In this document: in pieces, positions 43,491 through 52,308 of the stretch | Position numbering within the stretch: the stretch's first letter is position 1 | Layout: each line of letters begins with the position of its first letter | Assembly: GCA_050008715.1 (NCBI GenBank) | Contig: JBEKMC010000005.1 | Span: 6,381-70,380, forward strand | From: JAKACA01 sp050008715 | Lineage (GTDB): Bacteria; Actinomycetota; Acidimicrobiia; Acidimicrobiales; Bog-793 | Direction: 5' to 3' | DNA: 64,000 nucleotides | Translations under genes and position numbers: made by a program | The notes under the pieces: generated by a model | Told to the model about the DNA's origin: nothing | The model's input: only the letters and a program-made list of their open reading frames with translations | Databases searched by the model: none

Positions 43491-44261
43491 ATGGCTCAGG
43501 CCGACCGAAGTGGAGATCCGATGCCCAGAGAAGCGCTGCTCGCGAGGACGCTCGTCGAACTGGCCGACACCCTCGTGGCGGACTTCGACGTGGTCGAGCT
43601 GCTGACACGGCTTGCCGATCGCTGCGTCGAAGTGCTCGACGTCGGAGCGGCCGGACTCATGTTGGCGGCGCCTGACGGCGACCTGCGAGTGATGGCCTCC
43701 TCGTCGGAGGCCATGCGCCTCTTGGAGCTATTCGAGCTTCAGTCTCGAGAAGGTCCCTGCCTCGACTGCTATCTCACCGGTCAACCGGTAGTGAACCAGA
43801 ACCTCGCCATCGTCAACGGCCGCTGGCCCCGATTCGCCCCCGAAGCGCTCGCCGCCGGCTTCCGTTCCGTCCACGCTCTGCCGATGCGACTCCGCGGGTC
43901 CGTCATCGGAGCCCTCAACTTGTTCCATGTCGAACCCGGTGAGATGCGACCAGATGATGTCGAGGCGGCGCAGGCTCTCGCCGACGTCGCCACCATCGCC
44001 ATCCTTCAACACCGGGCTACTCTCGAAGCTCAGGTCCTCAACGAGCAGCTCCACCATGCCCTCAACAGTCGCATCGTCATCGAGCAAGCCAAGGGAATGG
44101 TCGCTGAGCGCGAAAACCTCGACATGGAGCAGGCGTTCTTCACGTTGCGCAACCACGCCCGCAACCACAACCTTCGCCTCGTCGAGGTCGCGGGCGCCGT
44201 GATCGCCGGCTCGCTGCCGGTGTCAGCGCTCGATCACCCCCGTCGGGCGAAGCCGTCGTAA
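43491..44261 (+). CDS. GAF-ANTAR domain RNA-binding regulator (second copy)
   Basis: Protein of 256 aa. The GAF domain covers about residues 20-170 (VDVGAAGLMLAAPDGDLRV-like strands, then VIGALNLFHVEPGEM). The C-terminal ANTAR has the conserved IEQAKGMVAERENLDMEQAF and the end LRNHARNHNLRLVEVAGAV, closer to the family consensus than the first copy. ATG at 43521 is an alternative start. Its last 39 nt overlap the end of a possible opposite-strand gene. The pair may respond to different ligands but act on similar RNA. Confidence 0.9.
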   Translation: MAQADRSGDPMPREALLARTLVELADTLVADFDVVELLTRLADRCVEVLDVGAAGLMLAAPDGDLRVMASSSEAMRLLELFELQSREGPCLDCYLTGQPVVNQNLAIVNGRWPRFAPEALAAGFRSVHALPMRLRGSVIGALNLFHVEPGEMRPDDVEAAQALADVATIAILQHRATLEAQVLNEQLHHALNSRIVIEQAKGMVAERENLDMEQAFFTLRNHARNHNLRLVEVAGAVIAGSLPVSALDHPRRAKPS

Positions 44262-44729
44262 CACTGCCGGCGAGACGCGCGGGTCCGTTCCAGCTTGAGC
44301 GGAGCCGTGTCGCAAGACCATAACCACCAGCTCTGGCACTTGCCTCACCTCGGTATACGTCTTATCGAATGATCTGGCGTTGGCCAACCACGTCGGAATC
44401 GCCTTCTTAGATTCGGATTTGGCGTTGCCCGACTGGCCACAGCGATCGCGGGCGATGCCCTCCACGATCTGCCTACTCCCGGTTGCGGGAGCGCCGACAT
44501 CGGTGACGGCGACGAGAGCAACCGGCGGGCGAGAGGTGGCGTGGCCTCTTGCGGCGCCGCTCGTGGTGACCACGGCAGCCACGATTGCGCCAACGAGGAG
44601 GACGATCACCAGGAAGACCGGTCTCAATGACGGTCCAGGGAGTGCACTATCGGCTGCCGGCATGATCAGGGTGATCTGTTCCAAGCAGCCCGGCCCATCG
44701 AGGATCGGGGGGATGGCAGTTGCGCTCAC
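44223..44729 (-). CDS. Possible small membrane-anchored protein
   Basis: ORF of 168 aa with one hydrophobic helix (VFLVIVLLVGAIVAAVVTTSG) and an exported-type remainder without known motifs. The start is GTG after CGGAGC. It overlaps the second GAF-ANTAR gene tail to tail by 39 nt. Coding quality is not clearly better than in the other frames, so the gene is only possible. Confidence 0.4.
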   Translation of the reverse strand: MSATAIPPILDGPGCLEQITLIMPAADSALPGPSLRPVFLVIVLLVGAIVAAVVTTSGAARGHATSRPPVALVAVTDVGAPATGSRQIVEGIARDRCGQSGNAKSESKKAIPTWLANARSFDKTYTEVRQVPELVVMVLRHGSAQAGTDPRVSPAVLRRLRPTGVIER

Positions 44730-45112
44730 GCGATGCTCCGTTGGTGCTGCGCTGGAGTCACCAAGGTCTGGAGCAACGTGATCGACACGGCAGCTGCTGC
44801 TGCCGTGAATCTCAGATTACGTCACTGCTCGGGGCGCTGACAATTGCGTTGCAGGTACACTCGGGCTCAGAGCCGAAAATGCTTGGCGGCCTCGCCAGCA
44901 AGATCGCCTCGGGCTTTTGAGCGTTGCTCCGGACCTCGGTAGCGCACCCAAGGGTGTACTCCGAATCGAGGTTCGTTGATAAGCCAGGATCAGCACGAGA
45001 CCTTTGCGGCGGGTGTCAACCTGCCACGGCTGTGCCCGCTCGCCGCGCAGATGCTGCTGATCGGACCATCTTCACAGCTCGAGGCCAACTCGACATCAGT
45101 TCTCGGCCGACC
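44730..45112. other. Non-coding control region before the first exporter gene
   Basis: This 383-bp region has no convincing gene. It contains a perfect 9-bp hairpin CACGGCAGC-TGCT-GCTGCCGTG at 44786-44807 without a T-run, a shorter GGCTC-A-GAGCC repeat near 44870, and copy B of the 27-nt element. The first part probably also holds the promoter of the minus-strand ORF that starts at 44729. Confidence 0.6.
44919..44945 (+). repeat. 27-nt leader element, copy B
   Basis: Identical over 27 nt to copy C (56251-56277) and close to copy A. The sequence runs GAGC, GTT, GCTC, then CCGGACCTCGG, then TAGCGC. It can form two tandem small hairpins or one longer imperfect one. It lies upstream of the DHA2-type exporter. 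Confidence 0.8.
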
Positions 45113-46723
45113 TTGGCTCTAGCAGGCGCGACCGGATTCGAGCAGGTCCGCGCGAAGTCGTCGCCGTCGCCTCCGCGGCACGCCCACAGGTGGGCCGCGC
45201 TGATGGTGATGTGCTCGTCCGTTGTCATCGTCAATCTGGACAACACCATTCTCAACGTCGCCCTCCCCACGCTCGTACGGACGCTGCATGCCACCTCGAG
45301 CCAGCTGCAGTGGATCGTCGACTCGTACGCCATGGTGTTCGCGGGTCTCGTCCTCGTCGGCGGAAGCCTTGCTGACCGCCTCGGGCGCAAGCGATTCTTC
45401 CTCATCGGCCTGACCATCTTCGCCGGTGGATCGGTGGGCGCGGCGTTGTCGGGATCAGTGGATCTGCTCATCGCATGTCGGGCTCTCATGGGTGTCGGTG
45501 CGGCGTTGACGATGCCGGCGACGCTGGCGATCATCAACGACATCTTTCGGGATCCGGCCGAGCGGGCTCGAGCTATCGGCGCCTGGGCAGGGTCCGCCGG
45601 ACTCGGTCTCGCCATCGGCCCGATCGCCGGCGGCCTGTTGCTCGCCAAGTTCTGGTGGGGCTCGGTGTTTCTCGTCAATGTCCCGATCGTGATTGCTGCA
45701 CTCGTTGGGGCCTCCGTGCTGGTGCCGGACTCGAAGAACCCGGCGGCGGCGCGGCCGGATCCGGGCGGGGCGCTCTTGTCGATCACCGGCCTGGGTCTGC
45801 TCCTGTGGGCGATCATCGAAGCTCCGGCGCTGGGCTGGACCTCGGGCACTGTCATTGCGGTCGGAGCGGGCAGCATCGCTGTGCTCGGCGGCTTCGTCGC
45901 GTGGGAGGCGCGCAGCCGCCACCCGATGCTGAAGCTTCGCTTCTTTCGCGATCGTCGCTTCTCCTTCGCCGCGGCCGGGGAGTCTCTCGGGATCTTCGGA
46001 CTGATGGGAACTCTGTTCGTACAGACTCAGTTTCTCCAATTCGACCTCGGCTTCTCGCCTCTGCAAGCAGGGATCCGTATCCTCCCGACTGCGATCACCC
46101 TCGTCGTCAGTGCCGCCCTGTCGCCAATCGTCGCCCGACTCATCGGGGTCAAGTTGACGGTCGCCGGCGGACTGGCTGCGATCGCCGGCGGTCTCTGGCA
46201 GGTCGCGACTGTGTCAGCGCCCAGCACGACCTACGGCCAGATCGTCCCGGGTCTGCTGCTGATCGGCCTGGGAGCCGGGCTCTTGATGCCGACGGCGACG
46301 AACTCCGTCGTCGGATCGGTCCCCCGGGGCGACGCTGGGGTCGGATCGGCCACCAACGTCGTAGCGATCCAGGTCGGCGGGGCGCTCGGTGTCGCCGTTG
46401 TCGGAAGCGTGTTGTCAACCCGCTACCGCGACCACATGACCGCAGCGCTAGTCGGTCAACATGTGCCCAAGGCCGTCACCGACACCATCATCGGCTCCCT
46501 GGGCGGAGCCCTTGTCGTGGCCAGCAGAGTGGGCGGCACTACCGCCGCCTTGCTGGCACACGCTGCCCGTGTTGCGTTCATGGCCGGAACGAAGACGTCG
46601 CTCGCCGTTGGCGCCGCCGTCGCTCTCGGGGGAGCCGTGGTCGTGCTCGCCCGGCTGCCATCGGGAACCCTTGCGGCGAAGAACGCCTCGGCGCCGCCAA
46701 TGGAAGAGGAATTCGACCAATGA
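45113..46723 (+). CDS. DHA2-type (14-helix) MFS drug/metabolite exporter
   Basis: Proton-driven exporter of the EmrB/QacA group, 536 aa from the TTG at 45113. Motif A appears as GGSLADRLGRKRFFL, motif C as IGPIAGGLLLAKFWWGSVFLVN. Motif D1 corresponds to NLDNTILNVALPTL. About 14 helices are visible. The start is uncertain: ATG at 45203 has AGGTGGG before it but removes the polar N-terminus (RHAHRW) usual before helix 1. It is preceded by copy B of the leader element and lies downstream of the GAF-ANTAR genes. Confidence 0.87.
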   Translation: MALAGATGFEQVRAKSSPSPPRHAHRWAALMVMCSSVVIVNLDNTILNVALPTLVRTLHATSSQLQWIVDSYAMVFAGLVLVGGSLADRLGRKRFFLIGLTIFAGGSVGAALSGSVDLLIACRALMGVGAALTMPATLAIINDIFRDPAERARAIGAWAGSAGLGLAIGPIAGGLLLAKFWWGSVFLVNVPIVIAALVGASVLVPDSKNPAAARPDPGGALLSITGLGLLLWAIIEAPALGWTSGTVIAVGAGSIAVLGGFVAWEARSRHPMLKLRFFRDRRFSFAAAGESLGIFGLMGTLFVQTQFLQFDLGFSPLQAGIRILPTAITLVVSAALSPIVARLIGVKLTVAGGLAAIAGGLWQVATVSAPSTTYGQIVPGLLLIGLGAGLLMPTATNSVVGSVPRGDAGVGSATNVVAIQVGGALGVAVVGSVLSTRYRDHMTAALVGQHVPKAVTDTIIGSLGGALVVASRVGGTTAALLAHAARVAFMAGTKTSLAVGAAVALGGAVVVLARLPSGTLAAKNASAPPMEEEFDQ

Positions 46724-46793
46724 CGAGTCACGGAGTCCAACACAGCGGCCATCGTGTCCGTGCATACGAGGTCTGCAAGACAAGGAGGTCGAC

Positions 46794-47168
46794 ATGACCG
46801 AGGGTGACAGCGGAGCAAGATGGAATGTGGCCGAGTGGCGCGGCAAGATGCTCGTCGATCGCAACGGCGAGAAGATCGGCAAACTCCAAGACGTCTATGT
46901 CGATGTCGAGACCGACGAGCCGCAGTTCGCCACCGTCAAGGAAGGCCTCATCGGCCGCCACCTGACATTCGTGCCACTGGGAGGGATTCAGATCGGTCCG
47001 GATGACCTGCGGGTCAGCGTCACCAGGGAGCAGGTCCGGTCTGCGCCCGACATCGAGCTGCACGGTGAGGAGCTCTCGCAGGCGGACGAATCGGCCCTGT
47101 ACCACCACTTCGAGCAGAACTACACCGCGATTGACACCGAGAGCGGGCGGCGCCTCGCCCGCCGCTGA
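46794..47168 (+). CDS. PRC-barrel domain protein
   Basis: Protein of 124 aa from an ATG five bases after AAGGAGG. VAEWRGKMLVDRNGEKIGKLQDVYVDVETDEPQF (given in part) is the PRC-barrel strand set, and the C-terminal part has SADESALYHHFEQNY-like helices. Such proteins often bind partners in stress or RNA-processing contexts. It stands alone between the exporter and the PHA genes; its role is unknown. Confidence 0.82.
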   Translation: MTEGDSGARWNVAEWRGKMLVDRNGEKIGKLQDVYVDVETDEPQFATVKEGLIGRHLTFVPLGGIQIGPDDLRVSVTREQVRSAPDIELHGEELSQADESALYHHFEQNYTAIDTESGRRLARR

Positions 47169-47633
47169 AACTCGTCGGGACGGCCGACCGTAGGTGGCGT
47201 CCTGCCCGAACCAGGCGTCTCTTAGATCAATCCGCCAAGCGCCACGCCTGAGACCGCACGCGAGAAGAGCTAGGTGTAGGGTCATCGCGTCTCAGCTGGC
47301 GCGAGTCCTCTCCGAGTATGGGGGGAGATCGGCGGTTCCCATGGAACCGGACATCGCAGGGCAGGATCGTGTCGCGGCGGTCAGCGCGGCGCTGCGAACC
47401 ACCACACTGCCCCGACGGTGGTGCGCTCCGTGGCGGTCGTCCGCTCCCGTACACCCGAGGGGACCGCCGAGATCGCAGTCGATTCCGGCGCCAACCACGT
47501 GAGGGTGATCTCGAAGGTGGACCTGGTAGCCGACACCCGCCTGCTCCCGTATGGCAGCAAACGCCGTGCCTCGCTACCAAGCCCGGTACCGACGCTCTCG
47601 AAGACTAGGACTACGTGAACCGAGGAGAACAGC
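47169..47633. other. 465-bp region without a convincing gene; possible decayed ORF
   Basis: A plus-strand frame from ATG 47341 (MEPDIAGQDRVAAVSAAL) looks coding for about 25 codons, and a different frame (from about 47409 to 47618, ending in LLPYGSKRRASLPS) continues in the same style. One frameshift near 47410 would join them to a 90-residue protein. This may be a decayed or mis-sequenced small gene, or chance. Otherwise the region should hold the phaB promoter. Confidence 0.3.
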
Positions 47634-48374
47634 ATGGATGAGCATCGGGTGGCATTGGTGACCGGCGGGACGCGAGGGATCGGCGCGGCCATTATCGGAG
47701 CGCTGGCCGCCGACGACATCCACGTAGCTGCCGGATACAGCAGGAACCGGGCGGCGGCTGACGACATGGCCGCCACACTGGCGGCAACAGGTCGTGCCGT
47801 CTCTTTGCACCAGGGCAACGTCGGAGTGCCGGAGGACTGCGAGCGGGTCGTCGACGAAGTCCTCGAACAACACGGCCATATCGACTATCTGGTCAACAAC
47901 GCCGGTATCACTGTCGACAAGACCATGCGCAACATGAGCGTGGACGACTGGCACGCGGTGCTGCGTGTCAACCTTTCCGGTGCCTTCTACATGTCCAAGG
48001 CCATCCTGGAGCACATGATCGGTCGCGGTTTCGGTCGCATCGTCAACATCAGTTCCATCATCGGTGAAACCGGCAGCGTCGGTCAGGCCAACTACGCCGC
48101 CTCCAAATCCGGTCTGTTCGGGCTCACCAAGAGCCTGGCCCTCGAAACGGCCCGCAAGGGCATCACCGTGAACTGCGTCGCCCCCGGCTTCATCGACACG
48201 GAGATGGTTGCAGCCGTCCCCAAAGAGGTCCTGGACCGGGTCGTCGCCACCATCCCCATGCGCCGGCTGGGCCACCCTGACGAGATCGCCCACGCCGTGC
48301 GGTTCCTGCTCCAAGACGGCGCCGGTTACATAACCGGCAGCGTGCTCTCCGTCAACGGCGGCATGGAAATGTGA
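47634..48374 (+). CDS. phaB: Acetoacetyl-CoA reductase (3-oxoacyl reductase)
   Basis: Short-chain dehydrogenase of 246 aa that makes (R)-3-hydroxyacyl-CoA with NADPH for PHA synthesis. Cofactor site TGGTRGIGAAI; NNAGITVDKTMRNMS; catalytic Ser in NISSIIGETGSVGQ; YxxxK as YAASK; and the C-terminal GAGYITGSVLSVNGGMEM, all close to PhaB/FabG. SD GGAG lies six bases before the ATG. PhaB is chosen over FabG because of the PHA genes nearby and the GQANYAASKSG context. Confidence 0.87.
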   Translation: MDEHRVALVTGGTRGIGAAIIGALAADDIHVAAGYSRNRAAADDMAATLAATGRAVSLHQGNVGVPEDCERVVDEVLEQHGHIDYLVNNAGITVDKTMRNMSVDDWHAVLRVNLSGAFYMSKAILEHMIGRGFGRIVNISSIIGETGSVGQANYAASKSGLFGLTKSLALETARKGITVNCVAPGFIDTEMVAAVPKEVLDRVVATIPMRRLGHPDEIAHAVRFLLQDGAGYITGSVLSVNGGMEM

Positions 48375-48471
48375 GCCGACCCAGCGAGCGTCTCGGCGAG
48401 ACCTGGCCGGGACACGGCGGCTTGCGTATCGCTGACATCAGGCATTCGAGTCGCAAACAAAGGACGCGCAC

Positions 48472-50421
48472 GTGCAGCCATTCATCGTTAACCGTCATGA
48501 CCGAATCGTGTTTCCCTCGAACTTCATCCCAGAGCTGGACTTGTCTGTCATGCACAGCCTCGAACAACTCGACAGCGTGATCAGGCGCGACTTCGAAGTG
48601 AAGGCTCCTACGGGCACAGACATCCTCAACCGGGTCGAGGACGGTGCCTACGCCAGTCGATATGAGCTGATGCGCGACGTCGCATTGAACCTCTTCTGGA
48701 CCACTCGCTTTACGATGACTTTGTACGAGAAGCGTCCCACCCGCTGGTCTGACGTGCCACGCTCCCGCAGTGACGTATTCCTGCCGATCCTGACCCCATG
48801 GGAAGACGGTGACCGCAAGGTTGCCGCTGTGCAGAGTGCCTACGAGGCTTTGCCGCCGACGTGGGACCGCGAGGTCGAGGACCGTATATTCGGGATCCTC
48901 TTCGACGTCTTCGGGCACCGCAAGCACCATGCCACCGATCTACCGACGATCCCACCCACGGTCGCAGAGACCCTTTCCGATCCCACCAACCTCACGCTAC
49001 GGCTGCCCAGCTACGACGCCGACTACCCGGTCTTCGCTTTCACCGACATCGCCGACTGCAACGAGGACGTCGCTGAGCTCGAGGCCCTGAACCGCTGGGC
49101 CATGGTGCTGCACAACCAGTACCCGTGGAGCCGCGCCGAGACTGAGCTCATCGAAGTCGGCCAGTTGAGCGACAACGACTTCGTCGTGCTCTTCCACCCA
49201 CGCGACCAAGAGGTCCGACACTTTCTTCGACGCCTCGGCGCAGGCGAGGCACCGAAGTTCGCCTCGGCGGCCAAAGAGGCCACCCGGCCAGTCAGGCCCT
49301 ACCCACCCGTGAACGTGCGGACGCACTTCTCGGTGATGCCCCGAATCGAGGCGCTGGCCGTGGTCCACGGAGATCGGGTCTGCACCAATGAGGACCTGAT
49401 CCGCAACGCGGCCTACAACTGGTCACCCATGGCGGCAGACGAGATCCGCGAGAAGACCGGTATCGAGCAACGCCGCTACACCTCGCACGGCCTCGAGGAG
49501 ATCGCGCTGCAGGCGGCGCAAGGCGCGTTGGCGCACGCTGGGCGTGGACCCGGTGAGATCGGGGGGGTGCTCGTCTGCACGTGCACGAGCACTCGCATGA
49601 TTCCCTCGATAGCCACCTGGGTCTCTGGTCAACTGGGCATCTTCCAGACCCACGCGTCCTGCGACATCGTGGCGGCGTGTGCGGGGCTGCCGTACGGCTT
49701 GTCCGACGCTACGCGGATCCTCCAGGAGGTGCAGCGTCCCGTGCTTGTCCTGTGCGTTGAGAAATTCTCGGACAAGATCGGAAACGTCAGGCCCTCCCGC
49801 ATGATCTTCGGTGATGGCGCCTCGGCCATCGTGCTTGGCGTTGCCCCGCCGGGTGAGCCGCCCGACATCGAGTACCTGCAGACGTACGCCAGCGGCCCGG
49901 CGAGCGAGGTGAACTCGATCATTTGGCCGAATCCCGCCTTCGACAACAACATCACGGTGTACGGACCGGAGGTCAAGGCGCTGGCCGGCCGCTACCTGGA
50001 ACAGATGATCGACGAGCTGAAGGTGCTGCCCGATCCAGACGGAGTGAAGGCTTCGCTCCTCGAAAGCATCGACCTCATCGTGCCCCACCAGGCGAACAAG
50101 ACGATGGTCAGCCAGCTTGCCACGCAGGCGGGCCTCTCCTCGGACAGCCTCTACTTCAACATCGAACAGGTCGGCAACGCCTCCTCGGCGAGCATCCCGC
50201 TGGCCATCCACGACGCCGTGCGCGACGGCGTCATCTCAGAGCCGGTGCGCATCTTCACTCCAGGCTTCGGGGCTGGTGCCGTGGCGGGATACGTCGTGAT
50301 GCGCATCGATCCGGCCGTCGTGGCAATCGCCCCTGGCTCGCCGACGACCGAGGGCGCTGCGTCTTTCGGCAGCACGCGTGCCGAGTCCTCGTCAGAAGAC
50401 GTGCGGCTGGCGTTCGGGTAG
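48472..50421 (+). CDS. KASIII-like 3-oxoacyl synthase fused to an N-terminal domain of unknown function
   Basis: Protein of 649 aa from a GTG with AAGGA seven bases upstream. Residues 1-280 form an unrecognised domain with conserved-looking His/Asp stretches (FDVFGHRKHHATDLP, VFAFTDIADCNED). Residues 285-635 are a thiolase-fold KASIII/FabH-type enzyme: catalytic Cys403 in CDIVAACAG, His539 in VPHQANKTM, and Asn569 in VGNASSASIP. It lies 97 nt after phaB on the same strand. In the absence of a phaA thiolase, it may make 3-ketoacyl-CoA by condensing acyl-CoA with a malonyl donor, as NphT7 does. That role is inferred. Confidence 0.82.
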   Translation: MQPFIVNRHDRIVFPSNFIPELDLSVMHSLEQLDSVIRRDFEVKAPTGTDILNRVEDGAYASRYELMRDVALNLFWTTRFTMTLYEKRPTRWSDVPRSRSDVFLPILTPWEDGDRKVAAVQSAYEALPPTWDREVEDRIFGILFDVFGHRKHHATDLPTIPPTVAETLSDPTNLTLRLPSYDADYPVFAFTDIADCNEDVAELEALNRWAMVLHNQYPWSRAETELIEVGQLSDNDFVVLFHPRDQEVRHFLRRLGAGEAPKFASAAKEATRPVRPYPPVNVRTHFSVMPRIEALAVVHGDRVCTNEDLIRNAAYNWSPMAADEIREKTGIEQRRYTSHGLEEIALQAAQGALAHAGRGPGEIGGVLVCTCTSTRMIPSIATWVSGQLGIFQTHASCDIVAACAGLPYGLSDATRILQEVQRPVLVLCVEKFSDKIGNVRPSRMIFGDGASAIVLGVAPPGEPPDIEYLQTYASGPASEVNSIIWPNPAFDNNITVYGPEVKALAGRYLEQMIDELKVLPDPDGVKASLLESIDLIVPHQANKTMVSQLATQAGLSSDSLYFNIEQVGNASSASIPLAIHDAVRDGVISEPVRIFTPGFGAGAVAGYVVMRIDPAVVAIAPGSPTTEGAASFGSTRAESSSEDVRLAFG

Positions 50422-50445
50422 GCGAGGCGGCCGGGGACGTCGTCG

Positions 50446-51354
50446 TTAGGAAGTCTCCGAGAGTGCCTTGGCGATGATCGTGGTCTCTTCGTCGAGCGAC
50501 GACGGCTCGTGCAGTCGATCGACGTCCACTTGGTCGATGAGCGAGAAATTGGCACGAATGGCTTCGGGAGTGTTCTCGGCGAGCACGACGCCGTGCGTCT
50601 CCGCCACGAGGATCCTGGCGATCCGGCCGCCGGCCACGGAGTAGACGTGACCACTGACGGCGCATTCCTCGTGAGCGAGGTAGGCGACGAGAGGGCTCAC
50701 GGACTCGGGCGAGACCTTGGCAGCCAGGTCACCCAAGATGTCCTCGGTCATTCGGGTGGAGGCGATCGGAGCGATGGCGTTGACGTTGATCCCGTGGCCG
50801 GCACCCTCGAGGGCGAGGACGCGGGTTAACCCGGCCAGGCCGGACTTGGCCGCGCCATAGTTGGCCTGACCGAAGTTGCCGAACAGGCCGGAGGCGGAGG
50901 TGGTGTTGACGATGCGGCCATACCCTTGCCGGCGCATCAGGCAGAAGGCCGGCTGACTGACGTAGAAGGCTCCCTTGAGGTGGACGTCGATCACCGTGTC
51001 GATCATCGTGTCGTCCATCTTGTGGAAGGCCTTGTCCCGCAGGATGCCTGCGTTGTTGATCACGATGTCGACTCGCCCGAAAGCGTCCAGCGCGGCCTGC
51101 ACGATGGCATGCCCACCTGTTGCGGTAGCCACGCTGTCGTGGTTCGGCGCCGCTGTTCCACCAAATGCGGCGATCTCGTCGACGACTCGATCTGCAGCCG
51201 ACATCGAAGAACCGCTACCGTCGAGTGCGCCGCCCAGGTCGTTCACCAAGATGCGGGCTCCACGACGAGCGAGCTCGAGCGCGTGGGAACGCCCGAGACC
51301 GCCGCCGGCTCCGGTGATGATGGCTACACGTCCGTCAAAGCGCAGATCGGTCAT
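50446..51354 (-). CDS. Short-chain dehydrogenase, (R)-3-hydroxyacyl-CoA/3-oxoacyl reductase-like
   Basis: SDR protein of 302 aa, similar to the hydroxyacyl dehydrogenase part of peroxisomal-type multifunctional enzymes. Cofactor site ITGAGGGLGRSHALELARRGA; NNAGILRD; YGAAKSG as the YxxxK; HVYSVAGGRIARI near the end. The C-terminal extra residues after 250 are typical of this group. ATG 51354 is favoured over 51360 because GAAGGAC then lies at a normal distance. It is probably part of the PHA minus-strand run and may interconvert 3-hydroxyacyl-CoA from beta-oxidation. Confidence 0.83.
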   Translation of the reverse strand: MTDLRFDGRVAIITGAGGGLGRSHALELARRGARILVNDLGGALDGSGSSMSAADRVVDEIAAFGGTAAPNHDSVATATGGHAIVQAALDAFGRVDIVINNAGILRDKAFHKMDDTMIDTVIDVHLKGAFYVSQPAFCLMRRQGYGRIVNTTSASGLFGNFGQANYGAAKSGLAGLTRVLALEGAGHGINVNAIAPIASTRMTEDILGDLAAKVSPESVSPLVAYLAHEECAVSGHVYSVAGGRIARILVAETHGVVLAENTPEAIRANFSLIDQVDVDRLHEPSSLDEETTIIAKALSETS

Positions 51355-51483
51355 GGTCATGTCCTTCGTCGTCGAGGTTGGCGGCTCCGGCGGGCTGCAG
51401 GCCGAACCGACATAGTTGTTGGCGTGTGCCCGCGCGCACAAACTCGGTCGGCAGTGCACCCGACCGACGAGCTCCGGAGAACG

Positions 51484-52308
51484 TCATGGCCGCTGGCCGA
51501 TCATGTCTTCTGTCGGCAGCGCATCCTGGCCGACAGCCGCGTGACTCCAGCGCTCAGCCGCGTGCTTGCCGGACACGACGGCTACCGGTCCGAGGAAGTC
51601 CTCGACGGCACGCGCCAACAGCCTCGCCGGTTCGGGACGCTGTAGGTTGTGGCCCCCGGCCAGCATGACGAACGAGGCGTTGGGGATCCTTCGTGCCAAG
51701 AGGCGGCTGTTGGCGGGAGGAACGAGGCGGTCGTGGGCCCCGCACACGACGAGTGTGCGGGCTGTGATGGCCCCCAGGAACGGGATGCTCGACCAGCTCG
51801 CGAACGCCAACGACTGCGACAACAGGCTCCAGGCATCGGGGCGCCGCCAGGCGTTGCCGTCATCGGGCATCTCGAGATCACGCAGCAGGACGCCCCTGCT
51901 GCCGGGCGTGGCCCCTATCCCGCACGAGGTGGCGACGAGGACCAACCGGCGCAGCCTGTTCGGGGCGTCGCAAGCGAGCTGCTGAGCAACGGCACCCCCG
52001 TGGGAGAACCCGAGAACGTCTGCGTCATCAAAGCCAGCGGCGTCGAGCACCGCCACCGCCAGCTCAGCCAGCCCGGCTATCGATACGGGAAGAACCGGCG
52101 TGGCGCTGGCACCGACGCCCGGTGCGTCGAAGCTGACGACGGTTCGCCCGGTCAGCTGCCGAGAGAACGGCTCCCAGCTCTCGAGCGGACGAGACATCCC
52201 GTTGATCAGCAGCAGCGGATCGCCTTCGCCCCGGATCCGCACGGCGATCTGAAGCCCATGAACGCTCAACAGCATCGAGTCGACGTCGCTCGATCGAGAC
52301 CGGCTCAT
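51484..52308 (-). CDS. Alpha/beta hydrolase of the PHA gene cluster, possible intracellular depolymerase
   Basis: Hydrolase of 274 aa. Nucleophile Ser102 in LGFSHGGAVAQQ, acid Asp193 in CGAHDRLVPP, and His220 in AGGHNLQRPEP. The oxyanion region is LLINGMSRPLESW. Its start overlaps the phaC stop (ATGA), so it is co-translated with the synthase. It resembles PhaZ-type and PhaC-associated hydrolases that release 3-hydroxyalkanoate from granules; direct proof is lacking. Confidence 0.8.
   Translation of the reverse strand: MSRSRSSDVDSMLLSVHGLQIAVRIRGEGDPLLLINGMSRPLESWEPFSRQLTGRTVVSFDAPGVGASATPVLPVSIAGLAELAVAVLDAAGFDDADVLGFSHGGAVAQQLACDAPNRLRRLVLVATSCGIGATPGSRGVLLRDLEMPDDGNAWRRPDAWSLLSQSLAFASWSSIPFLGAITARTLVVCGAHDRLVPPANSRLLARRIPNASFVMLAGGHNLQRPEPARLLARAVEDFLGPVAVVSGKHAAERWSHAAVGQDALPTEDMIGQRP

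Noticed and set aside
44919..44945. Element considered as a canonical ANTAR two-hexaloop RNA
   Set aside because: The hairpins that can be drawn have loops of three and five bases and lack the conserved A and G positions; kept only as a possible new target type.
44919..44945. Element considered as an intrinsic terminator
   Set aside because: No T-run follows and it lies upstream of genes on the same strand.
45475..46797. Plus-strand frame of 440 codons inside the first exporter gene
   Set aside because: It is out of phase with a well-matched MFS protein and has Arg-rich composition.
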